Source of the DNA: Tachypleus tridentatus
Lineage: Eukaryota; Arthropoda; Merostomata; Xiphosura; Limulidae
Assembly: GCF_004210375.1 (NCBI RefSeq)
Contig: NC_134834.1
Span: 141,145,009-141,209,008, forward strand
Direction of reading: 5' to 3'
DNA: 64,000 nt
Shown here: in pieces, positions 46,742 to 57,182 of the stretch
Layout: each line of letters begins with the position of its first letter
How positions within the stretch are numbered: the first letter of the stretch is position 1
The notes under the pieces: generated by a model
Told to the model about the DNA's origin: nothing
What the model saw: only the letters and a program-made list of their open reading frames with translations
The model's database searches: none
Translations under genes and position numbers: made by a program

Positions 46742-47666
46742 AAATTCCACACTTTGGCGTTCAAGATTCAGACAATGAGAAAAATAACTTCAGTTTGTGC
46801 AATAACAATTTATTTATCACAGAACACGATTTTAAATAAAAATACTTTCTTCACAACAAGAACATGAATTTCACTAACTTTGTGACTGAGATTTTAATTA
46901 CATTTTTAATGATATAATTTGTAAATATAATACTAAAAAATGAAGTTATTAAAAAAAATACAGTTTATATCAGCACAAACTGGACACTTTTTTCTGTGCA
47001 GTACTTCCCGGAAAAGCCCCTTTTCAGAAAATGTCATTTTTTCCAGTTAGGTATAAATATCACGATTAGTAATTAGTAACATAAACGGCTACCATAGGAC
47101 GGTATTTCTGCTAATAAACAGAATATGCATAGAGTCTAAGGAGAAAAACTGATGACTTTACTCTTAAAAAATGTGAATCAGCAATTGATAAATTATAAAG
47201 CCACTATAATGTTAATGTTGATAACACATTATTTCAGTGAAGTGATTTCAAATAGCTATACAATCCCTGCTGCAAGAAATGATGAACTTCAAAGTTAAAT
47301 AGGAGTTGTAAAGAGCTATATGCTGTACTGAAAGAATCAGTGATGTAACTAAAAGGCTCCAGAAAGAGAGACAACCCATTTCAAAGGTCATCCCCCATGA
47401 CCGCCTTTGGAAGCACATAGATGAGAGAATCGCTGAGTAACTTTGGAAAATACTTTATTAGGAGAAACGTAAAAAAACCCAACAAAAAAAAAGTAAATTG
47501 TTATGGTTATGTAGACTATAAGTTGGATTATTTGTATCAGATAATTAAAAAGGAACGCCAATAAAAGACCAGTGTTACAACATTATTTATAATGTGTCAA
47601 ACACAACACTCTTGCCATGCTTAGAACCAACGTGACTTACCCAAGTGGCGAGTACACGACAGTTTG
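46742..47666. other. Unassigned stretch
   Basis: No recognised feature. Confidence 0.35.
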
Positions 47667-47790
47667 TTTGTTTTAAATTAAGCACAAACATACACAATAA
47701 GGTATATGTGCTCTATCCACATCGGGTATTAAAACTGTTTTTAGAGGCGTGGATCTGCAGATATACTATGTGCCACTGGTGGACCTACAC
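47667..47790 (-). repeat. tRNA-derived SINE family 2
   Basis: gtttgttttaaattaagcac, tgtgctctatccacatcggg, tattaaaactgtttttag at the B-box position, and tactatgtgccactggtgga. Confidence 0.65.
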
Positions 47791-48069
47791 GACAGACACA
47801 GTTATGATACATCACCATACATGCCATCAATTTGCATAAATAACAATTGATAAGCATAAATTAAGAAAATTAAGTGACATTCAATTAATATACAATTTAA
47901 GTTATTTACAATTTAGATTTTATGGCAATAATTAAAGCACAGTATTATTTATATTGTTTTTACTTTAACATTGATTAATTATTTTTAATTTATCATTTTT
48001 AATTATTGTTATCAATTTGAAATAATTTTACTATGTTTCGTAGGACCTGGTGAACATGCACAAAGTAAT
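47791..48069. other. Very AT-rich stretch before the BLCAP promoter patch
   Basis: No recognised feature. Confidence 0.4.
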
Positions 48070-48240
48070 TTGTTTTTTTCCCCGGCGCGCGAATCCTCCA
48101 ACCATACATGGCGTCGATGGGAAAATATGTCAATATACTAGGTCCTCCACCGACGGCGATGGCGAGTAACCCCGCCCAACAGACGGGCTTAAAACAGATG
48201 AGTAAATTTTTACCTCCCTTTCCCCTAGCTGGGTATGCGA
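48070..48240 (+). promoter_or_regulatory. CpG-rich patch, likely BLCAP promoter / 5' UTR exon
   Basis: An isolated GC- and CpG-rich segment (ccccggcgcgcgaatcc, atggcgtcgatggg, ccaccgacggcgatggcgag, accccgcccaacagacgggc) in an otherwise AT-rich neighbourhood. It lies about 350-500 bp upstream of the BLCAP start. A possible donor ctgg|gtatgc is at 48231-48236. In vertebrates BLCAP has an upstream non-coding exon, and a similar arrangement is plausible here. A short open frame starting at an ATG near 48109 matches nothing I know. Confidence 0.45.
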
Positions 48241-48586
48241 AAATATTGTTATTTATTCCAGCCGTTTTCGTTCCGTAAATAAACTTTTAAGAAATATACA
48301 GTTTTGTTTTCATTAATATTTCTTTGAGAAAATATGTTTTGAGCTAATTTTTATAATAATAAATATCATCCGAAACTAAACTGAAAATAATCCTTCATAT
48401 TCAGTATTTATTTGTGAATGGTTCGTTCGGCATGGTATTATCTAATACCGCTTAACTTCTGAATTATTAAACATGCTACTGTCATTTACAATGTTTAGAG
48501 TGCTGAAGAAGTGAAAAGCGTGACTGTTGAAAATCTGATGAAGAACATCGGGGATTGGTAGGACTTTTAAAAAAAAATTGTACAAC

Positions 48587-48835
48587 ATGTATTGCCTTCA
48601 ATGGCTTATACCTGTTTTATTGATCCCGAAGCCCGTAAACCCAGCACTTCTGCAGAATCACATGATGTTCATGTTTCTTTATCTTACTGGTTTCTTTCTG
48701 GAGAGAAAACCATGTACCATATGTAGTATTGTATTTTTTGCGGCTGTTTTTCTAATATGTTATAGTGGGATGGAAAATTGCATTTTTTCGTTTTTTACAG
48801 ATTGCAACTCTGTCCGTTGTGGTAATAAAAGTTAG
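48587..48835 (+). CDS. BLCAP: BLCAP (bladder cancer-associated protein homologue)
   Basis: An 82-codon intronless frame. The N-terminus [20 protein letters not shown] is nearly identical to vertebrate BLCAP, and the second half carries [20 protein letters not shown] followed by [14 protein letters not shown] is a small (87-residue in human), highly conserved membrane protein with two hydrophobic segments (here about residues 5-14/25-38 and 47-62). It is linked in vertebrates to growth control and apoptosis, with no known enzyme activity. The start is placed at ATG 48587 because homology begins exactly there; the frame stays open for only three codons upstream. The C-terminal tail ([16 protein letters not shown]) is shorter and diverged. 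The coding sequence is unbroken in a window otherwise full of dead frames, which argues for a live gene. Confidence 0.9.
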   Translation: MYCLQWLIPVLLIPKPVNPALLQNHMMFMFLYLTGFFLERKPCTICSIVFFAAVFLICYSGMENCIFSFFTDCNSVRCGNKS

Positions 48836-49872
48836 TTTAGTCAAGGGACCGATACACAAAATATATCAGCTAATTTAAGTAAAGCTGTAACCTTTGACAT
48901 AATATATAATTAAGAATTGAATTAGAATGGTTCTGTATTTCTAAAAAATCTACTTTTCATGGAGGAGATGAAAAACATTTATATTATGGCTCAGCTGAAT
49001 TTCTGAATATCAGGAATAATGTAGAAAAGTTTGAAGAGTCAAGTTATTCGACAGTACAGTATAAGTGAGAGGTTGTATTTCTTCAAGTTCCTATAACTTG
49101 CAAGGTACAGAAACTTTCCAGAAGCTCATATTTCAAGCTTTTTATCATGGAAAAGAAAGTAGTAAGCACATGTGAAATAAATACTGTGTTTAATCATCAA
49201 TATACTCGAACATAGATATACTAATTACTATAGTGAGACAGTAATTTGTTTCGAATATGTTTTGTTCCTTAAAAAAAAAATCGCCTTGTGTGTTTAAGTA
49301 AAAGTCATCTTTTAAACAAAGGAAGTAAATTATATTACTAATAATGAACCACGTACCTTTTATATTGAATATAAATTAATACCATAATTTAAGATATCTT
49401 ATTCTTTAGGGAAGTGAACAAAAATATTTTATTATACATCCTCACATTACTGGATTGATTTCTGTATCGTTGAAGTTATGAAGTCATTTACATTTGATTG
49501 GAAGCACTGTAAACTATAAATAATTAAATGATTTTGAAAGAAATTAAGTGGTTGAAACAGCGTTTTGGACAAACTTTAAATCGTTGAAAAAGGAAATATT
49601 AACAGTGACAGTAAATGTTTTGAAAGTTTAGCTTTTAGAAACAGTCTATTTTTAGTGAAGTACAAGTAAAAATGTGTGTTTAAGGTATTAGGTTTGAAAA
49701 ATGTTAGAATTAAGGTTTTAGAAAGTGTTTGCAAAATAAATATGTATAAATGAATTAATGTTTAACAGTGCTGTACTTCCTTAAGTGTGATATTTTTACT
49801 CGGTGGCTCCAAAACATATTATTTTACATATTCTAAGTCACTTCTTTAAAATAGCAGCCTCTTATACATACA
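48836..49872. other. Presumed BLCAP 3' UTR and flank
   Basis: AT-rich. An early aataaa-type signal occurs at about 48822-48828 (aataaaag) and further ones near 49733. No coding feature. Confidence 0.4.
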
Positions 49873-50097
49873 ACACTATGTAACAAAATTTTTACTTTTT
49901 CTTGTTCCTGGGCAGAAAGTATTATTTCCCAGTTGCTTATACCTAAAGTAAATGGAAAAGCCCTGTTTTTCTCTTCAAACTTTACTTTTGTGACCTGGTT
50001 AAATTTGAAAATATCATTACCCAGGTCACAAAAGCAAAGTTTGTTTACCCATTTTCCAGAATATTACAGATAGATTCAGTGCAGAGTAGCTGATGGA

Positions 50098-50195
50098 GAA
50101 TTTTCTCGAGCTTAGAAGAATTTTCAAGAACTTTATAGAATGTTGTAAAACTATTGAGAATTTTCAAGAACCTTTTAGAATTTTCTAGAACTTTC
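50098..50195 (+). promoter_or_regulatory. Exceptionally long heat-shock element array
   Basis: Twenty 5-bp steps alternate GAA and TTC. Exact triplets stand at 50098 (GAA), 50103 (TTC), 50118, 50123, 50128, 50138, 50158, 50163, 50168, 50178, 50183, 50188 and 50193. The seven remaining steps hold near-misses such as GAG, TTA, TTG and TTT. HSF trimers bind inverted nGAAn units with this spacing; ordinary heat-shock promoters have three to six units per element. Confidence 0.88.
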
Positions 50196-50205
50196 CATAG
50201 TAATG

Positions 50206-50217
50206 TATATATAAATA
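50206..50217 (+). promoter_or_regulatory. TATA box with initiator downstream
   Basis: tatatataaata lies 11 bp after the heat-shock array. An arthropod-type initiator tcagtt is at 50240-50245, about 34 bp downstream, and the ATG is at 50296. Together this copies the architecture of classical hsp promoters. Confidence 0.7.
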
Positions 50218-50295
50218 CAGGGGCTCATCACTCACCCCATCAGTTTAATGCTAGCTGCCATAGTGAATACATAGACCTATTTGATTTTATCAGAG

Positions 50296-50927
50296 ATGGC
50301 ATCAAGAAGCTACAAGCATTCTCCAGATGCATTCTGCTATGTATGTGGCCAATTTATCAAGACAAGTGAAAAAGTACTCTGTGACAGCATCTGCTAAAAT
50401 GTGTAAAGCCTTCAAGGGATATTTTGACATGCCTGTGAGGGATCAAGACAAACCCTGAGATATCATTTTATCTGCAAGCACTACTGAAAAACTGTAGAAG
50501 GTAAGACGGACAATTTTTGCTTGCTTGAATAGTAAGATTTTATGTTATACAAATTTTAGACCTTTTAAAATTTAAATATTTTTAAATTTAATTTCCTATA
50601 GTATAGAAAAAAATATCACATCAAAAATATTTTGCATGGACCTCTTACACATTATTTGTGGATGAAATAAATTTATCCTTCATAACAACAATTTTATTTT
50701 GCTCTATTACAGGATGGTACAGAAGAGAAAAAAGAACCATGAAGTTTGATATTCCAAGAATTTTGCATGAACCCACTGACCACTCAAGCAATTACTACTT
50801 CTGCATGGTGGATCCTTCCAAACAACGGGCTGGCAAGAATGCATCTGCTATCAGATGCTTCCATCATCCATCCCCCCCAGTGCCACACTGCCCTGAGCTC
50901 CCTGTACCCACTCTGCCAGATACGTAA
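50296..50927 (+). pseudogene. Two-exon Cys-rich gene (CYVCGQF family), frameshifted
   Basis: Exon 1 (50296-50500) starts MASRSYKHSPDAFCYVCGQF then IKT, shifts frame, and continues KYSVTASAKMCKAFKGYFDM and PVRDQDKP, followed by a degraded C..C/H cluster. The donor gtaaga is at 50501. The acceptor attacag ends at 50712, and exon 2 reads WYRREKRTMKFDIPRILHEP then TDHSSNYYFCMVDPSKQRAG and ends PELPVPTLPDT. CYVCGQF, DQDKPWAPH and DHSxxCYFCM mark a multi-copy Cys-rich protein type that I recall from arthropod and hydrozoan genomes, of unknown function and probably zinc-binding. Frameshifts and stops in exon 1 make this copy a pseudogene. The final gataC|GTAAAA may be another donor, so a third exon is possible. 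Confidence 0.7.
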
Positions 50928-51193
50928 AAGTTATTTACATTAGTTGCAAATCTCAAAAAACTACTCACTTCTAAATATTTTTGTTCATTTTTGTATAACA
51001 TTAGTATAAATACATGTAAATCTTGATTCATATGTTGTTTTTACATAGAAAATCGGTTAATTTCTAAATTTCATTATCCAGGTCACAAAAGCAAAGTTTG
51101 AAGGGAATAATGGCCATTTTCTGTAATTTTACAACATAAGCAATTAAGAAGTAATACATACTATCCAGGAATAAAATTTGTGTTACATAGTGT

Positions 51194-51985
51194 AATTAAT
51201 TAAACACACAATAAAGTTAAAAAGGAAGTCAAAAGAAATAATTCAACACTACATGAATGTTGAGTGCTGGCAAGTAGGATATGTTCGTAACTCACCAAGT
51301 GTATCCCTACAGTTTTGAAATCTGTGGCTTACTTTTATTTCGTTGTTGTTTTTTTCAGAAGTTTTTACACATCTCCAGGAAGAACTTTATATACCCCTGG
51401 GAATATGTGTACCATAGGTTGTGAAACACTATTTTCACTTGTAATAATAAACTTGGTTCTTGTTACAACTTCAAAAGTTATGATATTTGTTTTAAATGGG
51501 TAATAAAATAGAGTATCACGGTTGAAATAATTCTTGTGTTGGATTTTGTATATTTGCTTCTAATACATATAATTATATTTTGTGTTTTTAGAGTATAGTG
51601 AACTTGTTTTAAGTATGGGTTTGCTTATATATTTATGAATTCTTTTTTTTATTTGGTAAATTCAGATATTATCGTTTAATTATTTAAAAATAAGTGTAAA
51701 TGTATATGCAATTTATATATATATATAAAAGAGAAACAAGGTGCCTGAGTATCATTCAGTCCACTAGTTGTCCCCTTCTATAAAATAAAATAATAAATTG
51801 TAAACCCTTGAATTTACAACTATTAAAAAAACTTAAACAACACATTATGTATGAATACCTTTCCAACAGAATGTTGAAATAATTCAAACTTAACAGTATA
51901 AAACATAAATCAGACAAGCAGTTAAATAAGTTTAATTCAAAATATTTCTGTTTAAGAAATATTTAAGAACAAATATTTTCACTTC
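51194..51985. other. AT-rich stretch with a TA microsatellite
   Basis: A short ta run (about 51715-51728). No other feature. Confidence 0.4.
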
Positions 51986-51989
51986 CAAA

Positions 51990-52190
51990 GCATAAACCTA
52001 TTGCTTTTAATATTAAATAATTTTATCTCCATCACTAAAATGGATAACCTATAGTAAGACCCTTTGCAATTTTGAACACCTGAACTGAGATCATCCCTCT
52101 TCTATGCTCTAAGGAGAACAAGTGCAAAATTCTGAGCCTGTCTTTGTTTTTCTATATAGCTAAAAGAGATGAACTGATTTATTCATCCTG
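51990..52190 (-). pseudogene. CR1-like LINE ORF2 C-terminal fragment
   Basis: Across frames, the minus strand reads RLRILHLFSLEHRRGMISVQ then VFKIAKGLTIGYPF, matching the ERLxxLxLxSLExRRxRxDLIxVFKIxxG block of CR1/L2-type ORF2. Confidence 0.5.
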
Positions 52191-52439
52191 TGTAATAATT
52201 ACTTGGGTATTATAATAAAAAACTTGCATACTGTTGCATTAAATATTCAAATTATCAACTTTCCATTTAATTTTAGAAAAGTATTAGAATTTTAATCTAT
52301 TATTGATTAAAATGGTATTTTCTACCAATATAAAAGTTGGAACTAAATTATTTGGGGCATGTCTGCCAGTTTCATCGAATATACAGGCACTTTAAAGAAG
52401 ATGAGTACTGTATCTTAGATATCAGGTATGATATATAAG

Positions 52440-53440
52440 GTAGAAATAGATGTGTGGCCCCTTTCAGGAATGTGCCTTCATTCTGGGTGGAGGAGTGAAT
52501 TACTCAGCAGGGTAAAAGACTTGACATATTATCAAGAACATAAGTAAAGCAACAGTTGGACTAGTAAGACTTGAGTGACAGTCTTCAAAGTAACAGTGAC
52601 ATTCATGTTGGAGATAATATCCACCTAAATAGGCCAAGCTAAGTAGCAGAGTAAACATTTGGAGAAATTCTATCTAAAACATTTCATCAGAGAAAGTTTA
52701 AATTTGGATATTGATGAAAGTTTGGAAAATTGTGGAATGAACAATGATAGTTATTAGGGTATAGAGGAGAAAGAGACCATAATTTAAATAATAATTTTCA
52801 AGATAAGTACAGTATATGTAAGAATAAGTTTAATTATTCTTATATTAGGACTATTAAAAGTAGAAACAAATCCAGATCTCAAGTTGAAAAGGAAGATAAT
52901 ATACTAGGAGTTACATTTGAATTACTTTGGTAAAGAGTATATTTTGAAACTCAAAATTGGAGGTTATCCAGTAGTGACAGACTTTTAAACTATGAAGTAG
53001 AGTGAGTCTCATGATAAAGGAATGAGCTGCATTATGTTGAGACTGAAGATATATGAATGTTAAGAGGTCAAACCTAAATTGGTTGTGATGAGGGCTATCA
53101 AGGGTAGAAAGATTTTATTTTGCTGCTGTGGTAGGCCTTCCACCTTAACAGAGATTAATGACAAATTATTTAGTAGGATTAGGACTTTCACTGATAAGGA
53201 TACTATTGTGATAGTTTTGGAACACTAATTTTAGCCATTATTGATTGGGGCTGCATGAATCAAGTAATGAAGGTGAGAGGTATAGTGAACTGATTACTAA
53301 ATGCCCAAATAACTAACCAGGAAAGATGCAGTTTTATGGTTATTGTTAGCAACATATGAGAATGAGATCATAACCCGAATTATGGGGAAATTTGAAGAAG
53401 AGTGATCAGTGCATAATTAGAGTTTAGGTTTGATGTTTTC
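52440..53440 (+). pseudogene. CR1-like LINE ORF1 tail and endonuclease, decayed
   Basis: Near 52615, GDNIHLNRP resembles the end of an SGNH-type ORF1 (xHLNxxG). From about 53010, ELHYVETEDI, then AFHLNRD/RPSTLTEINDKLFSRIRTF, IVIVLEH and a DFN-like remnant are the middle of a CR1-type apurinic endonuclease. GNLKKSDQCIIRV near 53390 stands for the LGxSDHxxIxF block. The same family appears at 57850-59050. Confidence 0.5.
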
Positions 53441-54073
53441 TACATTTTGAAATGAAATTAGTTTCTAATTTTCAGAAACCTTACTTTGTGGACGTAAGAT
53501 AAATTCAGTCCTGAAATGGCTTTTTACTGCTCATGATTGTAATATCAAAAATGATTTTTCTTTACACATAAAACAAAGCAACTAAAAAAAACCAAAAAGG
53601 ACAACTACTTTTGATATATACTAAGTGTAGACTGTCGAAATACTAACTTCTCTTAATCTATATTTCACTTGAGGTTTGATTATTCTAATTTCTTCACAAA
53701 AAAATTCTCTAGCTTTGTATCTGTCGATTCCCACCACAAATGTTTCCTTAATGGAATCTTTCAATCCTTTTTGTTTTTTGTGAAATACTCTACATGTACT
53801 TGCCATATTCAATAGAGACATGAAAGGATATACTTTGATTTCTAAACCTTCTGCCATTTGTGTTCCTAAAGGCTAACATTGTTTAAAAGACTCTATTTTC
53901 ATGTATTTCTGTTGGTTTCCTAATATTTTTTTGATGAAGTTATTTTGCTTCCAAAGTAGGGTGGTTCTTATTTACAGGTAAAATATCAGGGTAAAAATTC
54001 TAAAACTCTCACCCACTAATTTTGTTCCATTATACAAAAAAAAAAAAATTAAATGTCAAACTTCTCCAGTCTC
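53441..54073. other. Unassigned stretch
   Basis: A 78-codon minus frame at 53857-53621 shows no recognised motif. Confidence 0.35.
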
Positions 54074-54075
54074 TA

Positions 54076-55404
54076 CGAGGACTGTTCAAAAAATACGCGG
54101 ACTGTTTGAATTACGCAGCTCCAGTTGATTCCAGGGGAATTCGCTTGGTGTTGCTAGGTTTGCACAGATCAGCTGATTACGATGCCATTTCCCAATTGCA
54201 GATATCTTCGTTTGTGTATTAGCTACGTGGTTTTAAGTGAAGTGCAATTTTTTCGTTTGGCGGATTTCAGATTGAATGACCTGAAGGAGCAACGACTTGC
54301 TGTGAAATTTTGTGTTAAACTTGGAAAATCTGCGACTGAAACTTTTGCTATGCTTAACATGGCTTACGGTGATGTTGCTATGAAGCGTACTGCATGTTTC
54401 AAGTGGCATGAACGTTTTAAGGATGGTCGACAGTCCATTGAAGATGATGAGTGTCATGGACGTCCTTCCACGTCAACTGACGACCCACACGTCGACAAAA
54501 TCAACACCCTGGTGCGGGCAAATCGACGTCTGACTGTCAGGGAGCTTGCTGAAGAGTGTGGGATATTAGTTGGATCTTGTTACGAGCTTTTGACCGAAAA
54601 ATTGAAGATGCACCGCATTGCTGCGAATTTTGTGCCACGCCTGATGACGGACAAACAAAAAAGCCCATCCCGTCCAGGTTTGTCAGGAACTGTTTGATCG
54701 TTCAGAAGAAGATGAAAACTTCTTGTCAAGGATCATAACACGTGATGAATCATGGGTTTATGGTTATGACATTGAAACGAAGGTCCAGTCGTCCCAATGG
54801 ATGGGTGAAACATCCCCCAGACCCAAAAAGGCTCGCCAAGTTCGATCCAAGGTCAAGGTGATGCTGACAGTTTTCTTCGATGCTAAAGGTGTTGTTCACC
54901 ACGAGTACCTCCCCGAAGGCTCCACAGTGAACCAGACTTACTACATTGAAGTTCTGAAACGTCTGAGGGACACCATCCGTTTCAAAAGGCCAGAAATGTG
55001 GAGGAGTGGCGACTGGTTTTTCCATCACGACAACACTCCAGCCCATTCAGCCCTCAGAACTCGAGAGTTTTTGGCCAAACACTCGATCACTGTTCTTCCC
55101 CACCCCCACCCCCCTACTCACCTGACCTTGCTCCTTGCGATTTTTTCTTGTTCCCCAAACTCAAAAGACCCTTGAAAGGAAGAAGATTTGAGACGATTCC
55201 CGAAATTAAGGTAAATGCGATGAAGGAGCTGGAGGACATTACAAAAGAAGCATACCAGGACTGTTTCAACAAGTGGAAACACCGTTGGGATAAGTGTGTG
55301 CGTTGGGGAGGAGAGTACTTTGAAGGGGTCCCAGACCTGTAACTTCTAAATAAAGTACATTTTGTTTTATGATGTCAGTCCACGTATGTTTTGAACAGAC
55401 CTCG
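54076..55404 (+). mobile_element. mariner transposon, nearly complete
   Basis: Terminal repeats CGAGGACTGTTCAAAAAATA and (reverse complement of the right end) CGAGGTCTGTTCAAAACATA match at 17 of 20 positions, and similarity continues through cgcggactg/cgtggactg. TA duplications are at 54074-54075 and 55405-55406. The 1,329-bp length is standard for mariners. The transposase has only two frame errors, so this is among the youngest elements in the window. Confidence 0.95.
54182..55342 (+). pseudogene. mariner transposase, DD34D, two frameshifts
   Basis: The first part reads DFRLNDLKEQRLAVKFCVKL, then ACFKWHERFKDGRQSIEDDE and GRPSTSTDD (N-terminal HTH and linker), then LTVRELAEECGILVGSCYEL (second HTH). 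A shift near 54660 leads to IITRDESWVYGYD (first Asp) and SKVKVMLTVFFDAKGVVHHE, then WFFHHDNTPAHSA (second Asp). A second shift falls in a C-rich run near 55100-55115. It resumes YSPDLAPCDFFLFPKLK (third Asp, DD34D) and ends RWGGEYFEGVPDL at 55342. The starting methionine of the domain seems lost (gcggatttc where ATGGATTTC is plausible), so the upstream in-frame ATG at 54182 only marks the open segment. Confidence 0.92.
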
Positions 55405-55406
55405 TA

Positions 55407-56171
55407 ATTACACCATAATATGATTTTGGTGTGATTAGTCACCTTTGGGTTGTTATTGTTTCGTTTTTGCTGTTAGGAAAGCATCTTCTGTAATCCTCTA
55501 CAACCAGAAGTAGGAATTCTGTTCTTTTTTTGTTATGATGGCATTATGTTCTTAAGTGTCATTTACCACATTCAAGTGTTGAAGTACCTGTAGTCCTCTC
55601 TGAGCTTTTATGACTCAGGATCATAATCCAGAAATCTGGATGGAATTTCAAGGCACCTGAAAAAGTCTGCTTTGTTTTTTGTGGCAAAATCTTTAATTGC
55701 TCATCTGAAATATTTTCAGTTATCTTGATATTCACTTGGATAAAAGTTAAAAAATTACCTTTACACTCCAGATAAATAGAATATATTTTTATTGAAACCA
55801 ATGTTTCATCTTTGCAGCTTCTTCAGTGAATATACAAAAGTGTTTGATACTAAAATATTCACTAAATTATAAAACTGCTTGTAATGTCTTGTTTCTTGAG
55901 TCTGTCCTAACGAGCATCTAACAATGTATAAGATATTTTTTCATTATTGTTCTAATATTACAGTTATAATACCAACTATGTAGCTGTACAAACAAATGAC
56001 ATTATTACATAATTAAAATATATAAAATAAAAAAGAAAACCATAATATGTTTTATCATTCTCTGAAAATACAAAAACAGAAAATAGAAGCTGCCACAGAA
56101 AGATAAGTGAAAAGGATACAAAGCTTACTAGTAGTGTTAAAAACAGATTGTAAGACTGTGATTTTTTAGAT
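55407..56171. other. Unassigned stretch
   Basis: No recognised feature. Confidence 0.35.
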
Positions 56172-56790
56172 CAGTGTTGGCTAAAGTGTATCTCATGAGC
56201 CTCATGCAGCTCTCTGAAGCCAGTGGTGCTACTCATGCAAGACATCTGACCATTCAAAGATCTTAGGTAAGAAGCCTAAGTAACTTTTTATTAGTTGTAA
56301 ACAGGTTGTCCTAATACAAACAGAGAGTACAATTTAAATACTTGTATGCAATGAACATATTACTCAATATTGAATGAATACAGTATGTTCTGCACACAGT
56401 TACCTTGCTTTTTGAACCTTTCTTGGTATAAACTGTAGCTGTAAGCTTCTTGAAATCTGGTTGGTAAGATGTTTGTTGTGATTCTTTCAAGCTCAGTTAA
56501 GTGTTCGTCAGTCAACAAAGAGCAGTACTTTGATATAATTAGCTTCATTGTTGAATACAGAGCCTTGCAATTATGTGAGGTAGTGAATATGGAAACCAAC
56601 CTTCGGGCCTACTATTTGATATTTGAATATTTGTCTTCAGGAATATGCTTCCAAAATTCTACAGTTCAGTGACAGCTGTTTTTAAATTGTTTTAATCCTT
56701 CATCCTCCTGCAGTTCCATTCCAAGATTTGGTAGACCACGTTTTTGATGTGCCACATTTGTCCTGCTTCATTTTCTCTGACATAGCATTG
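56172..56790 (-). pseudogene. hAT element 3' end with transposase C-terminus
   Basis: On the minus strand, NLGMELQEDEGLKQFKNS near 56740-56690, FWKHIPEDKY near 56655, LVSIFTTSHNCKALYSTMKL (from 56602) and SKYCSLLTDEHLTEL give the hAT dimerisation domain of the ZBED5/GTF2IRD2-related group. The right end of the element is probably cagtgttggctaaagtg at 56172-56188, followed by atgagcctcatgcagctctc, a subterminal motif like that of the complete hAT at 24.8 kb. The N-terminal part of the transposase and the other terminal repeat were not found. Confidence 0.7.
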
Positions 56791-57182
56791 TTTATTGGCA
56801 CATTTTGTTTGTGAGAATGATGAGTAAAGTAATAGTTCTTTCAGTGTTTTACCTGATTTGTGCATCAATTTTCAGTTGGGATTGTTTAATGGCTTTACGA
56901 ATCTCATAAAAAACACTGACACAAAAGCTTGCATCAATATCCTTCATGCAATAAACTAATCAACCTAAACATGTAAGAAATGAAGTATAATAAAACCCAT
57001 ATTCAAAGCAAAGCATGCTACCATGTTAGTACAATGATTAAATCACATTTTAAAAAAATGCTTTTAAAAAAGTGGTATGGACAATTGTTAGTTGAAAATG
57101 TTAAACACACAGTAACTCTGCTGTTTTATTTTATCTTTCATTTCTGATATATCATCAGAATCTGGGCCAATTATATGTTTAG

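Larger units (their letters stand above)
49873..51193 (+). mobile_element. TIR-flanked unit carrying a heat-shock-type promoter and a Cys-rich gene
   Basis: The left end (49873-49998) and right end (51078-51193) are inverted copies. They share ACACTATGTAACA at the tips, attgcttat/gttgcttat inside, and cttcaaactttrcttttgtg followed by acctgg at the inner border. A third copy of the inner block (ccaggtcacaaaagcaaagt) at 50021-50040 makes a hairpin with the left repeat. Between the repeats lie a heat-shock element array, TATA box and a two-exon gene; no transposase frame was seen. No target duplication could be fixed. The unit is 1,321 bp. Confidence 0.75.

Noticed and set aside
48109..48290. 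Open frame in the CpG patch (starts MASMGKYVNILGPPP)
   Set aside because: No recognisable homology. More likely 5' UTR of BLCAP; noted only as part of the promoter patch.
48578..48586. Non-ATG (TTG) extension of BLCAP by three codons
   Set aside because: Homology to BLCAP begins exactly at the ATG at 48587. The upstream codons are explained as 5' UTR.
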